A stretch of 64,000 nt of DNA from Flectobacillus longus (GTDB lineage Bacteria > Bacteroidota > Bacteroidia > Cytophagales > Spirosomataceae). The position numbers and the translations under genes were made by a program. Below are positions 7,757-16,843 of this stretch, piece by piece. Every line of letters starts with the position of its first letter. Within the stretch, counting starts at the first letter, position 1. The stretch is from contig NZ_JASHIC010000034.1 in NCBI RefSeq assembly GCF_030056705.1, positions 1 through 64,000 of the forward strand, read 5' to 3'. The notes under the pieces are model-generated. The model was not told where the DNA came from. It did no database searches and saw nothing but the letters and a program-made list of their open reading frames with translations.

Positions 7757-10700
7757 TTAGACTTGAGACAATACAACCAGTGTATCATTGTTTCTAACCA
7801 CCAAAATATAGGTCTTTCCTTGTATTTTAATCGGCTTCAAACGCTTGACTTGCCCTTTGATAGAAATACCTAAAGGCTTCACGTCAAAATCTCCTTTTCC
7901 CTTATTAACCAACAAGGTTCCATAATCGGCATCGTAGCGTCCCATTTGGACATTACAATCGTAAAAATTGCCCATCAGGAGAAAATCGGGCAGATTATCA
8001 CTATTAGCATTTATGGCTAGCGCCGCAAAATATGGGGCAAATTGCGCCTGATATGGCAAGGCTTTTATGCTAAAGTTTCCTTTGCCGTCATTGATAAGAA
8101 CAGCATTTGAGAAATAGTTGGCTTCTAACGTTTTGGCAGCCTCCAATTCAGAGCTTCCCACTAAGTCTTTGATTTCGGCTTTAGCAAAATCCTTGGCTAG
8201 CAAAAATTTCTTTTTCATAAAAGGAAACTGTTTTTGCGTTTCGGTCTTATTAGCAAAAAGAATTTCTTGCCCTCCTAAATAATAAGTCAACAGCCCATCG
8301 GTTGAGCCATTTTTATCAAAATCATTCACATACAAACGCACAGGTTGCTCAGGAGAGGCTTTTAATCGACTATTTAAGCCTAAGTTTCCTGCCACAATAT
8401 CCAAATCGCCGTCAGCATCAATGTCGGTAGTATAGGTAAAATTCCACCAACCTCTTTCTTGTGTCAGCGTTTTTTTCACCAACTTTCCTTTTTGATTTTC
8501 GAATAAACAAAGTCCATCCCACTCCAAAGACAACAGTAAATCTGTGTCGCCATCTTTATCTAAATCTACGCTTTCAGCGTTTTTGACCAAACCTACTTCG
8601 GATAATTCTGGAGCTGTTTTGGCTGTAATATCTACAAATTGTTTTCCATTGTATTTGAACAAATACGAATGAGGAATTTTGCCATAAGCAAATGGAACCG
8701 AGCGTCCGCCCACAAAAACTTCTGGGCGACCATCGCCATCAATATCTTGGGCTTTGATACAAGCTTCGGTCATTGTTACAGCTGGGAAAGCGCCTTCTTG
8801 AGCTTTTAAAAGACCTTTACCATCATTGAGATACAAACGAGGTTGGATATATTCGGAGCCGATGGCGTATTGATTTCCACCTTCTGCCACCAACAAATCC
8901 AGATGTGAATCGCCATTGATGTCTATCCACTGCGCATCCACCTCCTCATAATTTAAGTCTTTTTGCAAATCGGGCTGAGGTATTTCCTTAAACTTTCCAT
9001 TGCTTTGTTGGAGAAAAACCTTGGCTAAACTGGTTTGCGATGACCCAATAAAGAAATCTTCTAAACCATCATGATTGATGTCGGCGACTGCTAAAGCTGG
9101 TCCTTCCGAGGACATTTTGTGAGGGATTAACGCTTCTCTTTCAAACTCATGGAAAAGATTTTCTTCATGCTTAACTGTTACTCCCAAGATGTCTGAAACA
9201 TCCTTGAAATATGTTTTCGGACGATATTTATTTTTGAAACCTTCAAAATCAAATACAGGAAGATTAGCCTTGTGCGAAATCGTTAAAGAATCTTTCAAGT
9301 CTTCTTTCTTCATTTTTTGAAAAGTTCGGTCAGGCCAAATCAAATAAGCCGAATCCACCTCGGCACGATTGCCTAATCCCATCACCATCGGAATCTCCAT
9401 ACTCGCTTGAAAGGCTCTTACAGGGAATTTTTCAAAATAAAGGGTTTCATTTTTCTTAAAAATCAACACCTTCGCTCCTATGGCATTCAGGTTTTGAGCT
9501 TTCCCTTTCAAATACAAACGCATATATCCTTGTTCTGGGGCGTAGGCATCCGCTAAGTTCTTGTAGACGTATGCTTTTTCATTGATATTATTAGTCACAA
9601 TATCCAAATCGCCATCATTGTCCAAATCGGCATAGATAGCGCCATTGGAATAGGAATTTTGATTATTGGCAATTTGCGAAGCGATTTCTTCAAAAGCTAA
9701 ATTGGGATTATTCTTAAAAAACTGATTGGGAATTTTGATTTCAGGAAGTTTCCCGTCCAAAGAAATATCCTTTTCATCCATTTGCTTTTGGTCAAGCTTA
9801 TTTTGAACCTCCTCCGAAGAAATAAAGTTGATATAATCCATATCATTTACTCTTTTCGGAATACCATTAGAAACAAACAGATCTTTACGGCCATCATTAT
9901 CAAAATCAAAAATCAATGGCGACCACGACCAATCTGTAGCAAACATATTGGCATATAAACCTATCTCGCTAAAGGTATTATCACCACGATTGAGTTGTAA
10001 ATTATTTCGAGAAAATTGATAGCCATAACCTGCTTGGATTTTGTAGAAAAAGGTAGAGTAAGAATCCTCTCCTTCTGAACGTTTGAGAATTTCTCGGTCA
10101 TACGGAAGCATATCCATGGATACAATATCGTCCAAAAAATCATTGTTCAAATCGGCGACATCGACCCCCATCGAAAACTGACTGGTATGTCCAATCTGAC
10201 TCGTGAGTTGGTCGGCAAAACTTCCATTTTTTTGGTTGATGTACAAATAATCATTTTCATGAAAATCATTTCCAATGTACATATCTGGATAACCGTCAAA
10301 GTTGAAATCGCCCAAACCTATACCTAAGCCATAACCCAAAGCATCGGCAGCAATGCCAGCTTGCTGCGTAATTTCCTCAAATTTACCATTGTTATTTACG
10401 TAAAATCTATCTCCAGCCAAAGGGTGAATCGTTCCCTTGAAATTATCTCTAGAACCAAATGTACCATTTTGATGCACCGAGTGATTCAATTGGAACATAT
10501 CCAAATCACCATCTAAATCATAGTCGAAAAAGGCCGCTTGTGTGCCAAAGCCTATTAAATCAAGTCCATATTTTTGAGACTCCTCCTCATATACAGGAAC
10601 ACCGTCAGTGCCTATTTTCTGGCAAACAAACAATAAGTTATGTCCCTTTAAAATCTCAAAATCACCAACTTGATTGACATAAATATCAAGTAGCCCATCC

Positions 10701-11074
10701 TGATTTATATCGACAATTGATACGCCGTTTGACCAACCTTTTCCTCCTTTGAAGTTTGCTTTTTCGGTAACATTTTCAAACTTCATATTACCCTTATTCA
10801 AAAAGACCTTGTTGTCGGTCATGTTGGCGGTAAACACCAAATCTACCCAGCCATCATTGTTTAAATCTCCTGCACCTATACCCCCACCATTGTAGAAATA
10901 CATGTAACGAAAAATATTAAAATCTTTAGTTGGATTAAGGTCGTTAGAAAAGTCTATACCAGTAGTTTCGCCATCTAACAATTCAAATGCAGGTGGCGTT
11001 TTCTTCTGACAACTTTGTGTAAAAAGAAGGAATAGGACGAGAGGGAGGTATATAAGAAATAAAAATCTTTTCAT
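7757..11074 (-). CDS. FG-GAP/VCBS repeat lipoprotein with ASPIC/UnbV domain (paralogue 2)
   Basis: 1105 residues from the ATG at 11074. The frame stays open to 11170, but that extension would bury the lipoprotein signal peptide (MKRFLFLIYL... ending TQSC, Cys22) and run through the terminator of the preceding gene, so the shorter start is chosen. Architecture matches its neighbours: the NGGG motif near the N-terminus (FRYMYFYNGGG), calcium-loop repeats (GDLNNDGWVD, VDINQDGLLD, GDFNFDGYPD, ADLDNDGDLD), a central ASPIC/UnbV-like stretch (IGAKV, RAFQASMEIP, MGLGNRAEVDSAYLIWPD), then further D-rich repeats. It is predicted to be a surface lipoprotein; the ligand is unknown. It is the most diverged of the four in the ASPIC stretch (RAFQAS instead of RGFQSS). 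Confidence 0.9.
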   Translation of the reverse strand: MKRFLFLIYLPLVLFLLFTQSCQKKTPPAFELLDGETTGIDFSNDLNPTKDFNIFRYMYFYNGGGIGAGDLNNDGWVDLVFTANMTDNKVFLNKGNMKFENVTEKANFKGGKGWSNGVSIVDINQDGLLDIYVNQVGDFEILKGHNLLFVCQKIGTDGVPVYEEESQKYGLDLIGFGTQAAFFDYDLDGDLDMFQLNHSVHQNGTFGSRDNFKGTIHPLAGDRFYVNNNGKFEEITQQAGIAADALGYGLGIGLGDFNFDGYPDMYIGNDFHENDYLYINQKNGSFADQLTSQIGHTSQFSMGVDVADLNNDFLDDIVSMDMLPYDREILKRSEGEDSYSTFFYKIQAGYGYQFSRNNLQLNRGDNTFSEIGLYANMFATDWSWSPLIFDFDNDGRKDLFVSNGIPKRVNDMDYINFISSEEVQNKLDQKQMDEKDISLDGKLPEIKIPNQFFKNNPNLAFEEIASQIANNQNSYSNGAIYADLDNDGDLDIVTNNINEKAYVYKNLADAYAPEQGYMRLYLKGKAQNLNAIGAKVLIFKKNETLYFEKFPVRAFQASMEIPMVMGLGNRAEVDSAYLIWPDRTFQKMKKEDLKDSLTISHKANLPVFDFEGFKNKYRPKTYFKDVSDILGVTVKHEENLFHEFEREALIPHKMSSEGPALAVADINHDGLEDFFIGSSQTSLAKVFLQQSNGKFKEIPQPDLQKDLNYEEVDAQWIDINGDSHLDLLVAEGGNQYAIGSEYIQPRLYLNDGKGLLKAQEGAFPAVTMTEACIKAQDIDGDGRPEVFVGGRSVPFAYGKIPHSYLFKYNGKQFVDITAKTAPELSEVGLVKNAESVDLDKDGDTDLLLSLEWDGLCLFENQKGKLVKKTLTQERGWWNFTYTTDIDADGDLDIVAGNLGLNSRLKASPEQPVRLYVNDFDKNGSTDGLLTYYLGGQEILFANKTETQKQFPFMKKKFLLAKDFAKAEIKDLVGSSELEAAKTLEANYFSNAVLINDGKGNFSIKALPYQAQFAPYFAALAINANSDNLPDFLLMGNFYDCNVQMGRYDADYGTLLVNKGKGDFDVKPLGISIKGQVKRLKPIKIQGKTYILVVRNNDTLVVLSQV

Positions 11075-11102
11075 CGAATCAGCTAGAATGATGTGTATTG
11101 CT

Positions 11103-11147
11103 AAAAAATGTCCTTTTACAAAAACATAAAGACTTTGTAAAAGGACA
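11103..11147 (-). terminator. Intrinsic terminator after paralogue 3
   Basis: Arms TGTCCTTTTACAAA (11109-11122) and TTTGTAAAAGGACA (11134-11147) pair perfectly. On the minus strand the stem is followed by six T (complement of 11103-11108). It sits in the 79-nt gap between paralogues 3 and 2. Confidence 0.8.
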
Positions 11148-11153
11148 AAAAAA

Positions 11154-14100
11154 CTATTTTTTGAGTGCAAATAACCTTGGCACTTCGTTATTAATAAGTG
11201 CCAAATATTCGGTTTGAGTTTTTACTTTAACAGGCAAAATTTGTTTGATTTCGCCATTCAAAACAAAACCGCTTTCTTGATTGGTAAGTACTTCAAACTG
11301 TCCTTTCCCCTTATTAATCAATACATTTCCACGACTTGCATCAATCATCGCTAACTGCGGAATAAAGCCCGTATAATTACCTCCAATAATCAAATCTGGT
11401 TTACCATCGTGGTTTACGTCAGCTTGTTCGATAGCATTGATACATGATAACTGTGCTACCTCAGGTAAGGTTACTACCGTAAATTTACCTTTACCATCGT
11501 TGATAGCCACTATAGATTTACAGTAAGCCACTGTTTTGGTTAAGCTTCCTTCTAAGACATCCGATGGAAACAAATCTTGCAATGACTTTTTAGCATACTC
11601 AGCATGTTGCAGAATCTGCTTTTTCAAGGCTGGGAATTGCTCTGCCATTTCTCTTTTCAAGAAAACAGGTGAATCCTTTTCGTTAATAGTCTTGGTTAAA
11701 ATTTTATCAATGCTTCCATTTTTATCAAAATCTTTGACCCAAATCTTCAACGGGGCATCTAACTGGGTATGAAGCGTAAAGTTTTCACCCATATTACCCA
11801 ATACCATGTCGTTATCTCCATCGCCGTCAACATCTAGCACCTTAATAGCACCCCAGAAGCCTGTGTATTCTTCTAAGCCATTATCCGCTTTTTCGAATTT
11901 TGCACCTTTAGCCAACAAAGTTACAGGTGCCATCCAGTCACCCACGATGACCAAATCCTTTTTACCATCCTTATTGACATCCGACAGAGAGGCATCACGT
12001 ACCATACCGAGTTCTTTCAATTGTGGCGCAACACTAGCTGTCACATCTTTGAATGCACCTTTACCGTCGTTTTGGTAAATAAAACTATTAGGATTTAAAC
12101 CGTATTGCATCGGTACACTACGACTTCCTACAAACAAATCTATATCGCCATCGGCATCATAATCGAGTGGTAATACTACAGAAGTGTTCAAAGTATTCAT
12201 TGGGATAGCGCCTGACGAATACGTAAATTTGCCTTTACCGTCGTTTAGGTACAGTCTATCCAACAAGTCATTTGTACCTTCCGAAACCTCATTACCTCCG
12301 CTACCTACGAACAAATCCAAATCACCATCTTTATCGGCATCGAAAAATAGCACCGCAGTATCTTCAAAAAAGGCTGTTCTTTCAAACGATTCTTGTTTGG
12401 ACAATTTGAACCCAGCGGCTGTTTGCAAATACAACATACCTGCTTGATCCTTTGCCCCTGCAATATAAATATCCTCTAAGCCATCGCCATTGACATCGCC
12501 AACGGCAGCCTTTGGTCCTTCTTTCGAAAGCATAGCAGGAAGATTTTTTTCTTGGTAAAAATCCTCGTACGGATCTTCTTGATGTTTTTCAAACGGCTGA
12601 GTTACCCATTGAAAATATCCATCTACTAGTTTTGCCTTTGGATAAGACATTTTTTTACCATCCTTCATTTGATACGAAACCAAGCCATCAATTTTAGGAT
12701 TTTTGTAAATACTAATACGCTGATCAGGCCAAGTAATGATTAGGGAGTCTACTTTGGTATTTTTTCCTAGACCAAAATTCAAGACATACTCCGCACTTGA
12801 CTGGAATCCACGAGAAGGAATCAGTGAACGAGTTTGTGTTTCTTTTCCTGTAAAAACATCTACTTTAGCTCCAACCGCATAGGTATTCTGACCTTCGCCT
12901 TGAAGTTTAACTTTTAAGAAATGAGGTTTTTCTGCTTGTTTGTCAGAGTTGTTGCGATATACAAAACATTGAGCGTTCACGTTGTTTACCACCAAATCTT
13001 CATCTCCATCGTTATCTAAATCGGCATACATCGCACCATTAGAGAACGAAGGTGCATCAAAACCAAAATCCTTAGCCTTTTCTTCAAACTTCAATGATTT
13101 AGTATTATGGAAAAAGTTATTAGGAATCGGCGTTGAAGGCATTTTTTCAATGATTTTATTAAAATCCTGCTTCACACCCGTCATGCGCATATCCTGCACT
13201 AATTCATTGGCAAAAAAGTCAATAAAATCTTGGTCGATTACGTCGTTATAAATACCATTACATACATAAATATCATTGTATCCATCGTTATCGGCATCGA
13301 ACATTAAGGCACCCCAACTCCAGTCACTAGCTGCTACGCCAGCGTAATTTCCTATTTCCGAAAAAGTACCATCTTGGTTATTTAACTGAAGACTATTTTG
13401 CTGAAATTGGTTATAAAAACCACGTTCTTTTTTCAGTTTAAAAACATAATGATTATCGAAAGAAGACGTAGTTTTCAAACGATATTCATCACGAGGAAGC
13501 ATATCTGTAGTAATGATTTCTTGGTAACCATCATTATTGATATCGGCCATGTCTGCTCCCATAGAAGCAAGGCTAATATGTTTCATCCGCTGTTCGATTT
13601 CTTCTTTGAAAGTCCCATCCTTTTGGTTGATATAGAGATAGTCTTTTTCGTAAAAATCATTAGAAACGTAGATATCTGGATAGTTATCATTGTTAGCATC
13701 GCCAATGGTTACGCCCAAGCCAAAACCAATCAATGAGCTATAAATACCTGCATCTTTGGATACGTCATGGAAAAAGCCGTTATCGTTACGCATCAATTTA
13801 TCACCTCCACCTTTCAAGAAATCTTTTACTGGCCAATCCTCAGCACGTAATTCACGGTTGTTGGCATAATTGAGCGTATTGACAGGGATAAAGCTGTTGT
13901 TGAGAATATAACAGTCCAAATCGCCATCCAAATCATAATCAAAAAATGCCGCATGGGTAGTATAACCTCCTTCGTCCAAGCCATATTTTGCAGCTGACTC
14001 AGTAAAAGTTGAGTTACCATTGTTGATAAAAAGGGCATTTTTTTGTTTTTGGGTAAACTTATTAATCCCTGCGTTACACACATAGATATCTAGAAAACCG

Positions 14101-14468
14101 TCATGATTGATATCTGCCATGACCACGCCAGTATTCCATTTACCTATTTCTTCTACGCCTGCTTTTTTAGAAATATCCTCAAATTTCCAGTCGCCTTTGT
14201 TAAGATATAGTTTGTTAGCACCCATGTTGGATGTCAAGAAAATATCGGGCAAACCGTCGTTATTGATATCGCCAATGGCTACGCCTCCGCCATTATAAAA
14301 ATTGCGGTAATTGAATATATTGAAGTCTTTTGAGTTTTCGACTTTATTCACAAAATCAATGCCCGTATCCTTACTATCCATGAGTTCGAACACGGTGTCG
14401 CTTTTACTCGAACATCCCAATCCAATTCCCATGAGGGCTATAAGCGACAATTGTTGTAATACTTTCAT
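11154..14468 (-). CDS. FG-GAP/VCBS repeat lipoprotein with ASPIC/UnbV domain (paralogue 3)
   Basis: 1104 residues. The lipobox GLGC places the acylated Cys at 19. FNYRNFYNGGG and many calcium-loop motifs (GDINNDGLPD, ADINHDGFLD, GDANNDNYPD, ADLDNDGDED) precede an ASPIC/UnbV stretch (SRGFQSSAEY, LNFGLGKNTKVDSLIITWPD). A second repeat array follows (GDVNGDGLED, DADKDGDLD, DYDADGDID, DVDGDGDND). By motif wording it is closest to paralogue 1. It lies 72 nt downstream of the GH97 gene on the same strand with only a weak hairpin between (14498-14504 with 14525-14531), so co-transcription with GH97 is possible. Confidence 0.9.
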   Translation of the reverse strand: MKVLQQLSLIALMGIGLGCSSKSDTVFELMDSKDTGIDFVNKVENSKDFNIFNYRNFYNGGGVAIGDINNDGLPDIFLTSNMGANKLYLNKGDWKFEDISKKAGVEEIGKWNTGVVMADINHDGFLDIYVCNAGINKFTQKQKNALFINNGNSTFTESAAKYGLDEGGYTTHAAFFDYDLDGDLDCYILNNSFIPVNTLNYANNRELRAEDWPVKDFLKGGGDKLMRNDNGFFHDVSKDAGIYSSLIGFGLGVTIGDANNDNYPDIYVSNDFYEKDYLYINQKDGTFKEEIEQRMKHISLASMGADMADINNDGYQEIITTDMLPRDEYRLKTTSSFDNHYVFKLKKERGFYNQFQQNSLQLNNQDGTFSEIGNYAGVAASDWSWGALMFDADNDGYNDIYVCNGIYNDVIDQDFIDFFANELVQDMRMTGVKQDFNKIIEKMPSTPIPNNFFHNTKSLKFEEKAKDFGFDAPSFSNGAMYADLDNDGDEDLVVNNVNAQCFVYRNNSDKQAEKPHFLKVKLQGEGQNTYAVGAKVDVFTGKETQTRSLIPSRGFQSSAEYVLNFGLGKNTKVDSLIITWPDQRISIYKNPKIDGLVSYQMKDGKKMSYPKAKLVDGYFQWVTQPFEKHQEDPYEDFYQEKNLPAMLSKEGPKAAVGDVNGDGLEDIYIAGAKDQAGMLYLQTAAGFKLSKQESFERTAFFEDTAVLFFDADKDGDLDLFVGSGGNEVSEGTNDLLDRLYLNDGKGKFTYSSGAIPMNTLNTSVVLPLDYDADGDIDLFVGSRSVPMQYGLNPNSFIYQNDGKGAFKDVTASVAPQLKELGMVRDASLSDVNKDGKKDLVIVGDWMAPVTLLAKGAKFEKADNGLEEYTGFWGAIKVLDVDGDGDNDMVLGNMGENFTLHTQLDAPLKIWVKDFDKNGSIDKILTKTINEKDSPVFLKREMAEQFPALKKQILQHAEYAKKSLQDLFPSDVLEGSLTKTVAYCKSIVAINDGKGKFTVVTLPEVAQLSCINAIEQADVNHDGKPDLIIGGNYTGFIPQLAMIDASRGNVLINKGKGQFEVLTNQESGFVLNGEIKQILPVKVKTQTEYLALINNEVPRLFALKK

Positions 14469-14540
14469 TCTTTTGTTTATATAAGGTTAGTTATGGTTGT
14501 TGGGAAAAGTATTCCATTTTTCAACCCAACAGTCGATATC

Positions 14541-16604
14541 CTATTTAATACTGATTGCAAAACCACCACCTTTAGCGATTTTGATTGTGCGCTTGGTTTG
14601 TGAATCTACCGAAACTTTTTGGATTTGATAAGCTTCTGGATTTTTCTCCCAATCTGCATTGCTAGCATCTTGATAAATGGTTGCTGTGTAAGTTTTACCA
14701 GAAGGTAAAAAATCAAAATTCACTAAAAGCTCTCTTGAATTTTCATCGCTCACAGCTCCCACAAACCATTGGTTCTGTCCTTTTTGCTTACGAGCAATCA
14801 TGATAAACTCTCCTGGCTCGGCAGATAAAATTTTGGTATCGTCCCAATCTACAGGAACATCTTTGATAAATTGTAAAGCATCGGGATAAACCTTGAGATT
14901 TTCTGGCAAATCGCCCACCATCTGCAAAGGACTGTACATAGTCACGTACAACGCCAATTGTTTTGCTAAGGTCGTGCGCACACGTGTGGTGCGAGATGGG
15001 ATAAACTGGTTGAGGTGCATTTTGAAAAAACCTGGCGTATAATCCATCGGACCGCCCATCAAGCGAGTGAATGGCAAGATGGTTTCGTGCTCTGGTACCA
15101 ATCCCAACGTTGGGGCGTTGTTGAACTCATTGCCACGAGCAGCTTCGTTGGCAAGCCAGTTTGGATATGTACGGTGCAAACCCGTTGGACGAGAAGATTC
15201 ATGCGCTTCAATCATAATTTGGTACTCAGCAGCTTTTGCCGCTACCCGATTGAAGTGATTTACCATCCATTGACTATCATGATGCTCACCGCGAGGAATA
15301 ATACGACCTACATAACCCGTTTTGGCTGTTTCAAACCCTTTATTTTTCATAAACTGAAATGCTTTATCCATACGTCGCTCATAGTTGGTCACCGAACCAG
15401 AGGTTTCGTGGTGCATAATCAGTTTTACATTTTTCTTTTTGGCATAAGCCAACAAAGCATCCACATCATAGTCAGAATATGGGGTGACAAAATCAAAAAC
15501 TTCCTCTTTCCAATTACCAAACCAATCTTCCCAACCTTCGTTCCAGCCTTCTACCAGCACGCCATCAAAGCCATGTTCTGAGGCGAAGTCTATGTATTTC
15601 TTTACATTTTCGGTATTAGCACCGTGTTTTCCTCCTACTTTTTCCCAAGTTGCTTTACCCACGTGCATTTCCCACCACATACCGATAAATTTCTGTGGTT
15701 TTATCCAATCAGTCTTTTCAATTTTGGAAGGCTCATTAAGATTAAGAATAAGTTTAGATGCCAAAATTTCTTCGGCTTTATTACTCAAAACAATTGTTCT
15801 CCAAGGAGTATTAAAAGGCGTTTGCAAATAGGCTTTATTCCCTACAGCATCAGGCGTAAGATGTGAAGTCAGCCCCAAAGTCTTGGTGTTTGCCATCAGG
15901 TGCATAACAGGATAGTTGACAAGAGCAGCCTCGTGGATATTGAGATAAATTCCTTGAGGGGTTTTCATCATCAAAGGCGTTTGAACGGCATTATCCGCAA
16001 TCAAAGATTGTAGGGCAATATCCTTTTCTTTTTTAGCAGCAGCTAAAGCATGAATCTCTGAAAATAAGGTTGTATTGTACAAATATTCATTTGTATCATA
16101 ATCTCCAGGAATCCAAAAAGTTTTGTTATTAGTCGCCAAATTAAATTGCGTTAACTCATCAGCAACAATAAAATGTTTAAATCCTTCTTGCTCAGGGAAT
16201 TCGTAGCGAAAGCCTATTCCATCATTAAAAGCCCTAAAGACAACATCAATCAATACATTCGCAGGAATGGCTTTTACACGAAGTTTGAGTTGCTTGTAAT
16301 GATTCTCGATACTTTTTACTTCTCCCCAAACAGGAGTCCAAGTTTCAGAAAACTCACTAGAATCAGCAGAAATAAGGGTAAAGTTCGTGAGAGAAATAGC
16401 AGGTTTTTGGAGCTTAAAACCTAGCGAAGAAGGCTTTACAACCGAAGTTTGAGCCAAATTTAAGGCATACGTAAGCTTACCTTCTTTGGTGACATTTACA
16501 GTCAAATTAACACGTGCATTCGGAGAGGCAAGATGATATGCCTTTTGAGGAAAAACCTCTGCTGACAACAGCAAAAGCCCCAATAATAAGCCAGTGAATT
16601 TCAT
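14541..16604 (-). CDS. Glycoside hydrolase family 97, inverting alpha-glucosidase (SusB) type
   Basis: 687 residues from the ATG at 16604. The longer frame to 16748 is rejected because MKFTGLLLGLLLL starts a clear signal peptide (cleavage near VFPQ). An N-terminal beta-sandwich (to about 270) precedes a TIM barrel with VEGWNEGW (E352), HHET (E400), HESSRPTG (E469) and ARGNE (E493), then a C-terminal beta domain. The spacings 48, 69 and 24 match those I recall for SusB catalytic and calcium-binding glutamates 391, 439, 508 and 532, which mark the calcium-dependent inverting branch; retaining alpha-galactosidases of the family lack these. It probably releases glucose from alpha-glucans in the periplasm. 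It lies between two FG-GAP lipoprotein genes and is the only glycosidase seen in the window. Confidence 0.92.
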   Translation of the reverse strand: MKFTGLLLGLLLLSAEVFPQKAYHLASPNARVNLTVNVTKEGKLTYALNLAQTSVVKPSSLGFKLQKPAISLTNFTLISADSSEFSETWTPVWGEVKSIENHYKQLKLRVKAIPANVLIDVVFRAFNDGIGFRYEFPEQEGFKHFIVADELTQFNLATNNKTFWIPGDYDTNEYLYNTTLFSEIHALAAAKKEKDIALQSLIADNAVQTPLMMKTPQGIYLNIHEAALVNYPVMHLMANTKTLGLTSHLTPDAVGNKAYLQTPFNTPWRTIVLSNKAEEILASKLILNLNEPSKIEKTDWIKPQKFIGMWWEMHVGKATWEKVGGKHGANTENVKKYIDFASEHGFDGVLVEGWNEGWEDWFGNWKEEVFDFVTPYSDYDVDALLAYAKKKNVKLIMHHETSGSVTNYERRMDKAFQFMKNKGFETAKTGYVGRIIPRGEHHDSQWMVNHFNRVAAKAAEYQIMIEAHESSRPTGLHRTYPNWLANEAARGNEFNNAPTLGLVPEHETILPFTRLMGGPMDYTPGFFKMHLNQFIPSRTTRVRTTLAKQLALYVTMYSPLQMVGDLPENLKVYPDALQFIKDVPVDWDDTKILSAEPGEFIMIARKQKGQNQWFVGAVSDENSRELLVNFDFLPSGKTYTATIYQDASNADWEKNPEAYQIQKVSVDSQTKRTIKIAKGGGFAISIK

Positions 16605-16843
16605 AATTTGATATAGTTGTTTAAATAAAAATGGTTTTAAAAAAAGGGATAAGGCATAAATAGCAAAGGCACAAAGGGAGATTTGTGAGTTGAGAGTTGT
16701 GAGTGCTGAGTGATGAATGTAAAATTTTAATCGCACACTAAAACACAACTCCTCTTTGCCTGAACCCTATCCCCTAAAAACACTTTGTGCCTTTGTGCCT
16801 GTTCACTAAAACTAATGCCTATCCCCTAAACCCTATCCCCTCT
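16605..16843. repeat. Repeat-bearing spacer upstream of GH97 (copy B)
   Basis: This 239-nt gap holds direct repeats CTTTGTGCC (16783-16791 and 16791-16799) and several copies of a CTATCCCCTAAA-like motif (around 16768, 16819 and 16833). It also holds an inverted match: CAAAGGCACAAAG (16664-16676) pairs with 16783-16795. AGGGATAAGGCAT (16645-16657) nearly pairs with 16817-16830, so a long imperfect fold is possible. It shares sequence with the spacer at 7623-7654. No coding capacity is seen. Confidence 0.5.

Noticed and set aside
15015-15581. 188-codon open frame antisense to the GH97 gene
   Set aside because: Lies wholly inside a clearly coding region on the opposite strand and shows no domain; its length follows from the codon use of the real gene.
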